A DNA stretch of 64,000 nt from Salinispora tropica CNB-440. Its GTDB lineage: Bacteria > Actinomycetota > Actinomycetes > Mycobacteriales > Micromonosporaceae. Under the pieces are notes generated by a model. That model ran no database searches and had not been told where the DNA came from. It worked only from the letters and a program-made list of their open reading frames with translations. Numbering within the stretch: the stretch's first letter is position 1; every line of letters begins with the position of its first letter. The position numbers and the translations under genes were made by a program. The stretch covers positions 4,158,144 to 4,222,143 of the forward strand of contig NC_009380.1 of the NCBI RefSeq assembly GCF_000016425.1, given 5' to 3'. Below are positions 19,240-28,129 of the stretch, in pieces.

Positions 19240-20484
19240 TCAGCGCAGAGCCGACTCCGGCTCGACAGCCGGCTCGGTCAGCGAGAGGCGGCGGGTCGCC
19301 ACCCGCCAGCCGATCGCGTAGACCAGGGTGACCAGGCCGCCACCGGCCAGCACCACCCGTTCGTCAACCACGTCGATCACCGAGGCCACCACCAACTGGC
19401 TCACCGAGACAGCGAGGGTAGCCAGCATCATGTCGGTAGCGAAGACCCGCCCCCGTAGCCGGTCTGGCACCTCCCCCTGGAGGGCGTAGTTGGACATGAC
19501 CCAGTTACTCCCCCCGGCGAAGTGCGCCACAAAGACCAACACGAGCACCAGCGGGAACCAGTTCACCGCCGAGGTGCCCAGATAGGCCAGCCCGTACAGC
19601 GACATGGACAGGGCCAGGCCCGGCAGCAGCCAGGACCGGTTACCCAGGACCCGTCGCATCAGGATCGGACCAACCAGAGCCCCCGCCCCACGTACCGCGA
19701 AAAGCAGTCCGGCGCCGATCGGGCCTGCCCCGTAGGTCGCTGCCAACAAGGGAAAGACCGTCAACACACCGTTACCAAGACCGACCGCCGACTTAACCGT
19801 CACCAACGCCAGCACCCGAGGCCGATGGCCGATGTAGCCGAGTGCCTCCCGGATAGCCGCCCACGTCGGCTGTACCGGCCGGTCCCGCTCTCGGGGGGCC
19901 TGCAACGGCCGGCGAATCAGCCCGGCCAGGAGCGCCGCCAGAACCAGACCGCCGACAGCTGCCCAGAAGGCGACGTACGGTCCGGTGACGCTGCTCAGCA
20001 CACCGCCCAGCGATGCCCCGACGATCGTCATCGTGCCCCACGCCGAACCCGCGACCGCATTGCCCGCGGCCAACTCGTCCCGGTCCAGCACGTTCGGCAG
20101 GGCGGCCTGCGCGGCCGGCGAGTAGAACGCCTTGGCCACCGCCACCACCCCGATCCCGACCAACGCCAGCCAGGCGGTGCCAGCATCGCGTACGCCGAGG
20201 AGCAGCAGGACGCCGACCAGCGCGGCGATGTTGGCACCGATCATGATCCGGCGGCGATCGAACCGGTCCGCCAGCGCCCCGGTGTACGGCAGCAGCAGCG
20301 CCACGACGCCGGTGTCCATCGCCAGCAGCAGCGCACCCCACACGCCGCTGCCGGTCAGCGCCGGCAGGAGCACCAGCAACGGCACCATGACAAACCAGTC
20401 GACGCCGAAGACCATCAGCTCGGCCAAGAGCAGTTTGCGGAAGTTCCGGTTACGACGCAGGACCGAGAGGACGGACGGCATCAC
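19240..20484 (-). CDS. MFS transporter
   Basis: A 414-aa protein with about 10-12 hydrophobic helices and the loop 2-3 signature GALADRFDRRRI, typical of the major facilitator superfamily. The MFS_3 (enterobactin exporter-like) style sequence GNAVAGSAWGTMTIVGASLGG suggests a drug or siderophore exporter, but the substrate cannot be read from sequence. It lies between thrB and the RND gene in the same direction, 111 bases from the latter. Confidence 0.88.
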   Translation of the reverse strand: MMPSVLSVLRRNRNFRKLLLAELMVFGVDWFVMVPLLVLLPALTGSGVWGALLLAMDTGVVALLLPYTGALADRFDRRRIMIGANIAALVGVLLLLGVRDAGTAWLALVGIGVVAVAKAFYSPAAQAALPNVLDRDELAAGNAVAGSAWGTMTIVGASLGGVLSSVTGPYVAFWAAVGGLVLAALLAGLIRRPLQAPRERDRPVQPTWAAIREALGYIGHRPRVLALVTVKSAVGLGNGVLTVFPLLAATYGAGPIGAGLLFAVRGAGALVGPILMRRVLGNRSWLLPGLALSMSLYGLAYLGTSAVNWFPLVLVLVFVAHFAGGSNWVMSNYALQGEVPDRLRGRVFATDMMLATLAVSVSQLVVASVIDVVDERVVLAGGGLVTLVYAIGWRVATRRLSLTEPAVEPESALR

Positions 20485-20595
20485 CGAACCTTATCCACCG
20501 CAGTGCTGCGCTTCGGTCACCGTACGGACAGCAGGGGCACGGAAACGGCGCGGACGCCCCCGACCAGCGGTCGAGGGCGTCCGCATACCAGGGAG

Positions 20596-23500
20596 TTACT
20601 CCGCCGGCGGAAGCGGCGAGGTCCGGCTCCTGGGCAGTCGCAGCACCTCAAACTGGTCAGTTCCCTCAACCAGTGCCGGCGAGGACGCCGATTGGTCGGA
20701 CGCCTCCCTGGCGGTGGCGGTGGCGACACCACCACCCGGACCCGCCGGCTCCGGCGCATCAGGCCCGGCGTCCGCCGGAGAAGCCACACCGGGCCCGGCG
20801 GCCGCCGGCTCGGCTGAGGTGGACGTAGCGACCGAGGTCTCGGCCCCGGCCCGCGTCCCCCGCCGACCGGCCCGCCAGTCCCGGACCGACTCCTTGGCGT
20901 GCTCGACCATGACGTACAGGGTCGGTACCAGCACCAGGGTGAGCAGGGTCGAGCTGAGCAGACCACCGATCACCACGATCGCCAGGGGTTCCGAGATGAA
21001 CCCGCCCTCGCCGGTGAGGCCGAGGGCCATCGGCAGCAGCGCGAAGATGGTCGCGACCGCGGTCATCAGAATCGGTCGCAGCCGGCGTCGGCCGCCCTCG
21101 ACGACCGCCTCCCGGACCCCCAGGCCCTGCGCCCGGTACTGGTTGACCAGGTCGAGCAGGACGATTGCGTTGGTCACCACGATGCCGACCAGCATGAGAA
21201 CACCGATCAACGCCGGTACGCCCAGGGGGGTGCCGGTAACCAGCAGCAGCCCGACCGCGCCGGTCGCCGCGAACGGCACGGAGACCAGCAGGATCAGCGC
21301 CTGAGTCAGGCTACGGAAGGTCACAACCATGATCAGGAAGACGATCGCGATCGCTGCGAGTACCGCCAGACCCAGATCAGCGAAGGCCTCGTCCTGATCC
21401 GCGCTGACACCGCCGATGACGAAGGTGGCCCCGGGGACGTCGATGGCGTCCAGCCGCTCCTGCAGCTCCTGGCTGGTCGCGCCGAGGTCGGAGCCGGTGG
21501 CCGTGCCGGTTACCGAGACACTGCGCTCACCGTCGATCCGGGTGATCTGCTGGGGGCCGAGAACCTCACCGACCTCAGCGATGGCGCCCAGCGTTACCGC
21601 GCCGACCGGCAGTGCCCGCAACTGCTCGGTCGAGACCGGCGGCTGGGCGGTTTGCAGGACCACCTCCCGCTGCTGGCCCTCGATCGTCAGCTGCCCCAGC
21701 GGGGCGCCCCGGAATGCCTGCGCGACGAACTGCCCGACCCTCGCCTCGGTGAGCCCGGCCGCTGCGGCCTTCGCCCGGTCGACCTTGACCTCGACCTGCC
21801 CAACCTGGGTGGCCACGCTGGTGGTCACATCCTCGACGCCGGGCAGCCCCGTCATCGCCGCCGACGCCTCGTCAATGGCCTGGGTCCGGGTCGCCGGGTC
21901 GGCCGCCTGCACGACCACCTCGAGCTGATTCGCAGCAGCTCCGCCCTGCCCGACCCCGAACCGGAACTCACCCGCCTCGGCACCGAACTCGTCGAACTTC
22001 TCGCGTAGGACCGTGCGCATCTGCTCGGCGTCGGTGTCGGCGAGGGTGAGGGACCAGGTCGCCACGTTGTTGCCGCCGGCACCGGCCCACGGGTTACCCC
22101 CCGCGCCAGCCGTCACCTGATAGGTCTCGATGCCCTCGGTCTCGGCCAACGCCTCCTCCACCTGTTGGGCCGCCGCGTCCGTTCCCGCCAGTCCGGTGCC
22201 TGCCGGCAGTTCCTGGGTGATGGTCATCGTGTCCTGGCCGGAGTCGTCGAGGAAGTTCGTCTCCAGCTGACGGGAGAGGCCGAACGTGCCGAAGAGGACC
22301 AGGACGCCGAGGCCGAGAGTGATCCATCGGGTCGACCGTTCCCGGGTGGCGAAGCCGATGACCGGCAGGTACGCGCGCTGCAGCGGGTTACGCAGTTCCT
22401 TCTGCTCCGCTGCCCGACGCACCGCCGCCTCGCCCGCCGTCTGACCAGCCGGCTGGAGGAACCAGTACGCCAGCACCGGAATAAGGGTCAACGAGACCAA
22501 CAGCGAGGCGAGCAGCGCCACCGTGACGGTGATCGCGAACGGCGTGAAGAGCTGCCCGACGAAACCACCGACCAGCGCGATCGGAGCGAACACGGCGACC
22601 GTGGTGAGGGTGGAGGCGGTCACCGCACCGGCCACCTCGCGGACCGCGGTACGGATGGCGTCCTGCTTGGACTCGCCGTACTCGAGATGCCGTTTGATGT
22701 TCTCCAGCACCACGATCGAATCGTCTACGACGCGGCCGACCGCGATGGTCAACGCGCCGAGGGTGAGCAGGTTGAGCGAGTAGTCACCGATCCAGAGCGC
22801 GATGAGCGCGACCAGCACGGACAACGGAATGGAGACCGCGGTAACGACGGTGGAGCGCACCGAGAGGAGGAACACCAGGATCACCAAAGCGGCCATCACG
22901 AGGCCGATCAGCCCCTTGGTGGCGAGGCCCTTGATCGACTTCTCGACGAAGGGGGCCTGGTCGAAGACGACGGTCAGCTCGGCACCGGAGGCGGTTCGCA
23001 GCTCCGCGAGCCGCTCCCGGATCTCCTGGGAGATCTCCACCGCGTTCCCGTCCGGGGCCGCGGTCACGGCGATGCCCAGGCTGTCCTGGCCGTTGGTACG
23101 CGTGATCGCGGTGACCGGCGTGAGCCTCTCCTCGACCGTCGCCACGTCGCCGAGGCGCACCGGGGCGGCCGGCGCCACGGTGAGGATGACTCCGCGCAGC
23201 TCGTCGAGGGTGCTCAGCGGGGTGCCGACCTGCACCGGGAGCGTCTGTTGGCCGTCAACAACCGCGCCGGCCGGAATGGCGACACCGTTGGACTGCAACG
23301 CCCTGCCAAAGGCGCTGGGCTGAATCCCGGCCGTCGTGAGTTTCGCCACATCTGGAGTGATGACCACTACCTCGTCGCGGGTGCCCGTCAGGTCGACCGT
23401 ACGGACACCCTCGATCGCGGTCAGTTCCGGCAGGACAGTTCCGCGCAGCTGCTCGCCGAGCGCCTGCTGGTCAGCTCCGCCGGAGGCGGCGAGCACCACC

Positions 23501-23910
23501 GCCGGTAGGTCATCCGTGCCGCCGGCGATGACCTGCGGGTCAACCCCCTCCGGCAGCTCGACGACCCGGTTGAGCGCGGTCTCCAGCTGGTTGACCGCCT
23601 CGTCCACATCGGTACCGAACTCGTACTCAACCTGGATGGTCGCCAATCCCTCACGCGAGGTAGAGGTGATCTTCTCCAGCCCGGTGACGCCCTGCAGGCT
23701 GTTCTCGATCGGCACGGCTACCTGTGACTCAACAGCCTCCGGACCGGCGCCCGGATAGGTAGCCACGATGAAGGCGGCCGGGAACTCCAGCGACGGTAGG
23801 AGTTGCTGTTTCAGCGACGGTACGGCGAACGCTCCGAATAGCGTGGTGACCACCGCGACAAGGGCAATCAACCCTCTGTTTGCGAGACTGAATCTGGCGA
23901 GCAGCGACAT
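20596..23910 (-). CDS. AcrB-type RND efflux/transport protein
   Basis: A 1104-aa membrane protein of the AcrB/AcrD/AcrF (HAE) branch. It has an N-terminal helix, a large periplasmic-type porter domain (from VATYPGAGPEAVESQVAVPIE), a block of helices with GRVVDDSIVVLENIKRHLE (RND helix 4), and a second matching half ending in LVGIVVTNAIVLLDLVNQY. A Pro/Ala-rich cytoplasmic tail of about 90 residues is atypical. No membrane-fusion partner gene is adjacent, as is usual for Gram-positive RND proteins of this type. The substrate is unknown. Confidence 0.9.
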   Translation of the reverse strand: MSLLARFSLANRGLIALVAVVTTLFGAFAVPSLKQQLLPSLEFPAAFIVATYPGAGPEAVESQVAVPIENSLQGVTGLEKITSTSREGLATIQVEYEFGTDVDEAVNQLETALNRVVELPEGVDPQVIAGGTDDLPAVVLAASGGADQQALGEQLRGTVLPELTAIEGVRTVDLTGTRDEVVVITPDVAKLTTAGIQPSAFGRALQSNGVAIPAGAVVDGQQTLPVQVGTPLSTLDELRGVILTVAPAAPVRLGDVATVEERLTPVTAITRTNGQDSLGIAVTAAPDGNAVEISQEIRERLAELRTASGAELTVVFDQAPFVEKSIKGLATKGLIGLVMAALVILVFLLSVRSTVVTAVSIPLSVLVALIALWIGDYSLNLLTLGALTIAVGRVVDDSIVVLENIKRHLEYGESKQDAIRTAVREVAGAVTASTLTTVAVFAPIALVGGFVGQLFTPFAITVTVALLASLLVSLTLIPVLAYWFLQPAGQTAGEAAVRRAAEQKELRNPLQRAYLPVIGFATRERSTRWITLGLGVLVLFGTFGLSRQLETNFLDDSGQDTMTITQELPAGTGLAGTDAAAQQVEEALAETEGIETYQVTAGAGGNPWAGAGGNNVATWSLTLADTDAEQMRTVLREKFDEFGAEAGEFRFGVGQGGAAANQLEVVVQAADPATRTQAIDEASAAMTGLPGVEDVTTSVATQVGQVEVKVDRAKAAAAGLTEARVGQFVAQAFRGAPLGQLTIEGQQREVVLQTAQPPVSTEQLRALPVGAVTLGAIAEVGEVLGPQQITRIDGERSVSVTGTATGSDLGATSQELQERLDAIDVPGATFVIGGVSADQDEAFADLGLAVLAAIAIVFLIMVVTFRSLTQALILLVSVPFAATGAVGLLLVTGTPLGVPALIGVLMLVGIVVTNAIVLLDLVNQYRAQGLGVREAVVEGGRRRLRPILMTAVATIFALLPMALGLTGEGGFISEPLAIVVIGGLLSSTLLTLVLVPTLYVMVEHAKESVRDWRAGRRGTRAGAETSVATSTSAEPAAAGPGVASPADAGPDAPEPAGPGGGVATATAREASDQSASSPALVEGTDQFEVLRLPRSRTSPLPPAE

Positions 23911-23963
23911 CGGCTGGGCTCACTCCTGAAGCGGGAAGATTGGGTCCGGGTGAGTCGAGTGTC

Positions 23964-23988
23964 CCGTACTGGTTCCACACCAGTACGG
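23964..23988. promoter_or_regulatory. inverted repeat upstream of the RND gene
   Basis: Ten-base arms CCGTACTGGT and ACCAGTACGG with a 5-base centre lie 53 bases before the RND start codon and 38 bases after the thrC stop. The compact symmetry fits a repressor operator, but it could equally be the thrC terminator. Confidence 0.4.
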
Positions 23989-24026
23989 CGGGGTTCGCTC
24001 GCTGGCACCGCGCCCAGCCCCGACCC

Positions 24027-25076
24027 TCAGGCCAGGTCGAGCGAACGGGCCGCGGCCAGGGGGTCATTGGCGATGGTCACCGGCGCGGGGGCGGTAGAGA
24101 TCGCCCACTCCGGGTCTTTCAGGCCGTGACCGGTGACCGTGCAGACAACCGTCGAACCCCGCGGCACCGCGCCCGCGGCGGCCTGCTGGAGCAGTCCCGC
24201 GACACTCGCAGCGCTACCCAACTCGACGAAGACCCCGACATCGCGAGCGAGCAGCCGGTACGCGGACAGGATCTCCCGGTCGGTAACCGCGGCGATCAGA
24301 CCGCCAGAGGCGTCCCGGGCATCCAGCGCTCTCGTCCAGCTCGCCGGATTGCCGATCCGGATTGCGGTGGCGATCGTGGCCGGTTCACGCACCGCCTGGC
24401 CGGTGACGATCGGCGCGGCGCCAGCGGCCTGGAAACCGTAGAGCTTCGGGGTCTGGGGGATGTTTCCGGCCGCCCGTTCCTCCGAGTAGCCGAGCCAGTA
24501 GGCGGAGATGTTCCCCGCATTGCCGACCGGCATGCAGTGGATGTCCGGCGCGGCACCAAGCGCCTCGACGATCTCGAACGCGGCGGTTTTCTGGCCGTGT
24601 AGGCGATCAATGTTCACCGAGTTCACCAGGGCGACCGGATAGTCCTGGGCGAGTTTCGCGGCCAACGACAGGCAGTCGTCGAAGTTACCGCTGACCTGGA
24701 GCAGTCGGGCACCATGCACCAATGCTTGGGCGAGCTTGCCCAGCGCGATCTTGCCCTGCGGCACCAGCACCGCACAGGTCAGGCCAGCTCGCGCCGCGTA
24801 GGCCGCCGCCGAGGCGCTGGTGTTGCCGGTCGAGGCACAGATGATCACTTTGTTGTCTGCCTCGACCGCTTTGGAGACCGCCACGGTCATCCCCCGGTCC
24901 TTGAAGGAGCCGGTCGGGTTGGCACCCTCGACCTTCAGATAGACCTCGCACCCGGTTCGCCCCGACAGCACCGGTGCCGGCAACAGCGGGGTGTTCCCCT
25001 CGTGCAGGGTGACGACCGGGGTGGTCGCGGTGACCGGCAACCGATCTCGGTACGCGTCGATTAGACCCCGCCACAT
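24027..25076 (-). CDS. thrC: threonine synthase
   Basis: PLP enzyme converting O-phosphohomoserine to threonine. It is 349 aa from the ATG of MWRGLIDAYRDRL, which follows GCGGAGGGCACGAC. The PLP lysine is in NPTGSFKDRGMT and the phosphate-binding/asparagine segment ASTGNTSASAAAYAARAG follows. The open frame to 25169 is not used because the ribosome site and family N-terminus fix the ATG. It lies 153 bases after hom. Confidence 0.95.
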   Translation of the reverse strand: MWRGLIDAYRDRLPVTATTPVVTLHEGNTPLLPAPVLSGRTGCEVYLKVEGANPTGSFKDRGMTVAVSKAVEADNKVIICASTGNTSASAAAYAARAGLTCAVLVPQGKIALGKLAQALVHGARLLQVSGNFDDCLSLAAKLAQDYPVALVNSVNIDRLHGQKTAAFEIVEALGAAPDIHCMPVGNAGNISAYWLGYSEERAAGNIPQTPKLYGFQAAGAAPIVTGQAVREPATIATAIRIGNPASWTRALDARDASGGLIAAVTDREILSAYRLLARDVGVFVELGSAASVAGLLQQAAAGAVPRGSTVVCTVTGHGLKDPEWAISTAPAPVTIANDPLAAARSLDLA

Positions 25077-25229
25077 GTCGTGCCCTCCGCCTCTCCCGGC
25101 CCCGGTCGAAACCACCGGGGTCCAGCCTGACCAGCCACTCGATCGGACTCCAGCACACCCGGCCCGCAATCCACCAGGCGGGACGCGACCCAGGCCACGC
25201 CGCGTCGGAACCCGGTAAGCCGGACTGAG

Positions 25230-26555
25230 CTATGCGCTGCCCTCGACCCGCAGCACGCTGGCTACCGACCGGACCGTGTCCAGCCCTCGCAGCGCCTGAA
25301 CCGTCGCGGCGAGCGCGGCGTCCGGTGCGACGTGGGTGACGATGACCAGGTCGGCGTCCTCGTCCCGGCCAGCCACACCGCTGCCTGCGGAGCCCTGACG
25401 AACGGTTGCGATCGATACGTCGTGCTGCGCGAACACGCCTGCCACCGCGGCCAACACCCCGGGACGGTCGGTCACGTCGAGGCTGATGTGGTAGCGGGTT
25501 AGCGCCTCCCCCATCGGCCGCACCGGCAGGTCGGCATAGGCGGACTCACTGGCCGCCCGGACCCCGGCGAGCCGGTTTCGGGAGACCGCCACCACGTCGC
25601 CGAGCACCGCGCTGGCGGTCGGCGCCCCGCCCGCGCCCGGCCCGTAGAACATCAGTTGTCCCGCCGCCTCGGCCTCCACGAACACCGCGTTGAAGGCGTC
25701 GCCCACGCTGGCGAGGGGATGGGTCAGCGGAATCATCGCCGGATGCACCCGCACACTGACCGTCTCCCGGCCATCCGCGGCGGTGCCCCGCGCCGCGATG
25801 CAGAGCAGCTTGATGGTGCAGCCCATCGCCTTGGCGCTGGCGACATCGGCGGCGGTGACCTCGGTGATGCCCTCCCGGTGCACATCCGCCGCACCGACCC
25901 GGGTATGGAACGCCAGTGAGGCGAGGATCGCCGCCTTGGCGGCCGCGTCGAAACCCTCCACGTCGGCCGTCGGGTCCGCCTCGGCGTACCCCAGATCAGT
26001 CGCCTCTGCCAACGCCTCGGCGAAGCCGGCGCCGGTGGTGTCCATCGCGGAGAGGATGAAGTTGGTGGTGCCGTTGACGATGCCGGTCACCTGGGTGACC
26101 CGGTCCCCGTGCAGTGACTCCCGCAGCGGCCGCAGCAGGGGGATCGCGCCGGCCACCGCCGCCTCGTAGTAGAGATCGCCCCCGCCCTGCGCCGCCGCGT
26201 CGTGCAGCGTCCCGCCGTCCTCGGCGAGAAGGACCTTGTTCGCGGTCACGACGCTCTTACCCGCCCGCAGCGCCTCCACGAGCCAACTCCGGGCCGGTTC
26301 GATGCCGCCGACACACTCGACCACCACGTCGACGTCGTCCCGTTTTACCAGGTCGAACGGGTCAGAGGTGAACACGGCCGGATCAACCGGCAGTTCCCCC
26401 CGGTCCCGACCGATCCGACGGACCGCGATACCGGCGATCTCCAGCGGGGCACCGATCCGGGCGGCGAGATCGGCGGACTGCGAGTGCAGCAGCCGGACCA
26501 CCTCGCTGCCGACCGTGCCGCAGCCGAGCAGCGCCAAGCGCACAGGTGATGTCAT
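25230..26555 (-). CDS. hom: homoserine dehydrogenase
   Basis: NAD(P)-dependent reduction of aspartate semialdehyde to homoserine. It is 441 aa with an N-terminal Rossmann motif LLGCGTVGSEV and a catalytic domain carrying YYEAAVAGAIPLL. A C-terminal ACT domain (from about residue 350, VTDRPGVLAAVAGVFAQHDVSI) predicts threonine feedback control. Its ATG overlaps the lysA stop (ATGA), so lysine and threonine branch genes are translationally coupled. Confidence 0.96.
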   Translation of the reverse strand: MTSPVRLALLGCGTVGSEVVRLLHSQSADLAARIGAPLEIAGIAVRRIGRDRGELPVDPAVFTSDPFDLVKRDDVDVVVECVGGIEPARSWLVEALRAGKSVVTANKVLLAEDGGTLHDAAAQGGGDLYYEAAVAGAIPLLRPLRESLHGDRVTQVTGIVNGTTNFILSAMDTTGAGFAEALAEATDLGYAEADPTADVEGFDAAAKAAILASLAFHTRVGAADVHREGITEVTAADVASAKAMGCTIKLLCIAARGTAADGRETVSVRVHPAMIPLTHPLASVGDAFNAVFVEAEAAGQLMFYGPGAGGAPTASAVLGDVVAVSRNRLAGVRAASESAYADLPVRPMGEALTRYHISLDVTDRPGVLAAVAGVFAQHDVSIATVRQGSAGSGVAGRDEDADLVIVTHVAPDAALAATVQALRGLDTVRSVASVLRVEGSA

Positions 26556-27964
26556 CCCACATCCAAAGCGAGCAGGTCCTCTTCGGTTTCCCGGCGGACG
26601 ATCAGGCGAGCCCGGCCGTCGCGCACCGCGACCACCGGGGGGCGTGGCACATGGTTGTAGTTGCTGGCCATGCTCCGGCAGTACGCACCCGTGCCGGGCA
26701 CGGCGACAAGATCTCCCGGCTGCACGTCGGCGGGCAGGAATTCATCCTTCACCACGATGTCCCCGGACTCACAGTGCTTTCCCACAACGCGGGCAAGCAC
26801 TGGCTCGGCAACGCTCGCTCGAGACGCCAGGGTCGCCGAGTACGACGCATCGTAGAGCGCTGTGCGGATGTTGTCGCTCATGCCGCCGTCGACACTCACA
26901 TAACAACGGCGCCCATCGACCGCGTCACCACCGGTGCCGACCGGCACGGACTTGACCGTGCCCACCTCGTAGAGCGTGAACATGGCCGGGCCGACGATCG
27001 CCCGGCCCGGCTCGATCGACAGGTGCGGCACCGCCAGCCGCTCGGCGGCGCACTCCCCGTCAACGATCTTGCGTAGACGCTTCGCCAGATCGGCCGGCGT
27101 GGCCGGATCGTCCTGCGAGGTGTACGCGATACCGAACCCGCCGCCCAGGTCCAGCTCCGGTAGCTGTACCCCCCGCGCGTCGCGGATCTGCGCCTGCAGC
27201 GCCAGCACCCGGCGGGCGGAGACCTCGAAGCCGCTCGCGTCGAAGATCTGCGACCCGATGTGCGAGTGCAGACCGCGCAGCTCCAACACGTCCTCGTCGA
27301 GGATGCGCAGCACGGCGGCGATCGCCGCGCCCTCCGCCAACGAGAAGCCGAACTTCTGGTCCTCGTGCGCGGTGGCGATGAACTCGTGGGTGTGCGCCTC
27401 CACGCCGACGGTGACCCGCACCAGCACCCGCGGGCGGACACCCCGCTCGCGAGCCAGCGCGGTGAGTCGGTCGATCTCGTGGGATGAGTCGACGATGATC
27501 CGCCCCACCCCGACATCCAACGCCCGGCTCAGCTCGGCGATCGACTTGTTGTTGCCGTGGAAGCCGATCCGCTCCGGCGGCACCCCGGCAGCCAGCGCAG
27601 TGGCCAACTCGCCACCACTGCACACGTCCAGGTGCAGGCCCTCCTCGGCGACCATCCGCGCCACCGCCCGGCAGAGGAACGCCTTACCGGCGTAGTAGAC
27701 ATCCTCGGTCGGGAAGGCAGCCCGGAAGTCCCGGCAGCGACTCCGCAGGTCCTCCTCGTCCAGGAGGTACACCGAGGTGCCGAACTCGGCCGCGAGATCC
27801 CGCACCGAGCAGCCCGCGACGGCGAGCGCGCCGTCCGCCGCCCGGCTGACGGTACGCGGCCACAGCGCTGGCACCAACGCGTTCACGTCCCGCGGGACAC
27901 GCAGCCACGCCGCCCCCTGGCTGCCGATCTCCCCATGCAGGGCGCCGGCCTCGTGTGCTCGCAC
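26552..27964 (-). CDS. lysA: diaminopimelate decarboxylase
   Basis: PLP enzyme catalysing the last step of lysine synthesis. It is 470 aa. The PLP lysine lies in VYYAGKAFLC, and the LDLGGGFGIAY glycine loop and the ELHSHIGSQ-like LRGLHSHIGSQ segment are present. The GTG start at 27964 sits at the edge of the 54-bp repeats. No clear ribosome site precedes it, but the N-terminal residues before ALWPRTV match the family layout. The frame upstream is open through the repeats back to the argS stop. Confidence 0.93.
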   Translation of the reverse strand: MRAHEAGALHGEIGSQGAAWLRVPRDVNALVPALWPRTVSRAADGALAVAGCSVRDLAAEFGTSVYLLDEEDLRSRCRDFRAAFPTEDVYYAGKAFLCRAVARMVAEEGLHLDVCSGGELATALAAGVPPERIGFHGNNKSIAELSRALDVGVGRIIVDSSHEIDRLTALARERGVRPRVLVRVTVGVEAHTHEFIATAHEDQKFGFSLAEGAAIAAVLRILDEDVLELRGLHSHIGSQIFDASGFEVSARRVLALQAQIRDARGVQLPELDLGGGFGIAYTSQDDPATPADLAKRLRKIVDGECAAERLAVPHLSIEPGRAIVGPAMFTLYEVGTVKSVPVGTGGDAVDGRRCYVSVDGGMSDNIRTALYDASYSATLASRASVAEPVLARVVGKHCESGDIVVKDEFLPADVQPGDLVAVPGTGAYCRSMASNYNHVPRPPVVAVRDGRARLIVRRETEEDLLALDVG

Positions 27965-27967
27965 TAT

Positions 27968-28129
27968 CTGTCTCCGCTTCCCGACTGCGGGGCTCGCACG
28001 CTCACTCCTCGCGCTCGCACTCTGTCTCCGCTTCCCGACTGCGGGGCTCGCACGCTCACTCCTCGCGCTCGCACTCTGTCTCCGCTTCCCGACTGCGGGG
28101 CTCGCACGCTCACTCCTCGTGCTCGCATG
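27968..28129. repeat. three 54-bp direct repeats between argS and lysA
   Basis: Exactly three 54-base units start at 27968, 28022 and 28076, each beginning CTGTCTCCGCTTCCCGACTG. Copies 1 and 2 are almost identical and copy 3 differs only near its end. They fill nearly the whole argS-lysA gap. The unit is 18 codons long and free of stops in the lysA frame. There are no spacers, so it is not a CRISPR array. Confidence 0.95.

Noticed and set aside
27968..28129. Possible CRISPR array
   Set aside because: The 54-base units are directly joined with no spacers and there are no cas genes.
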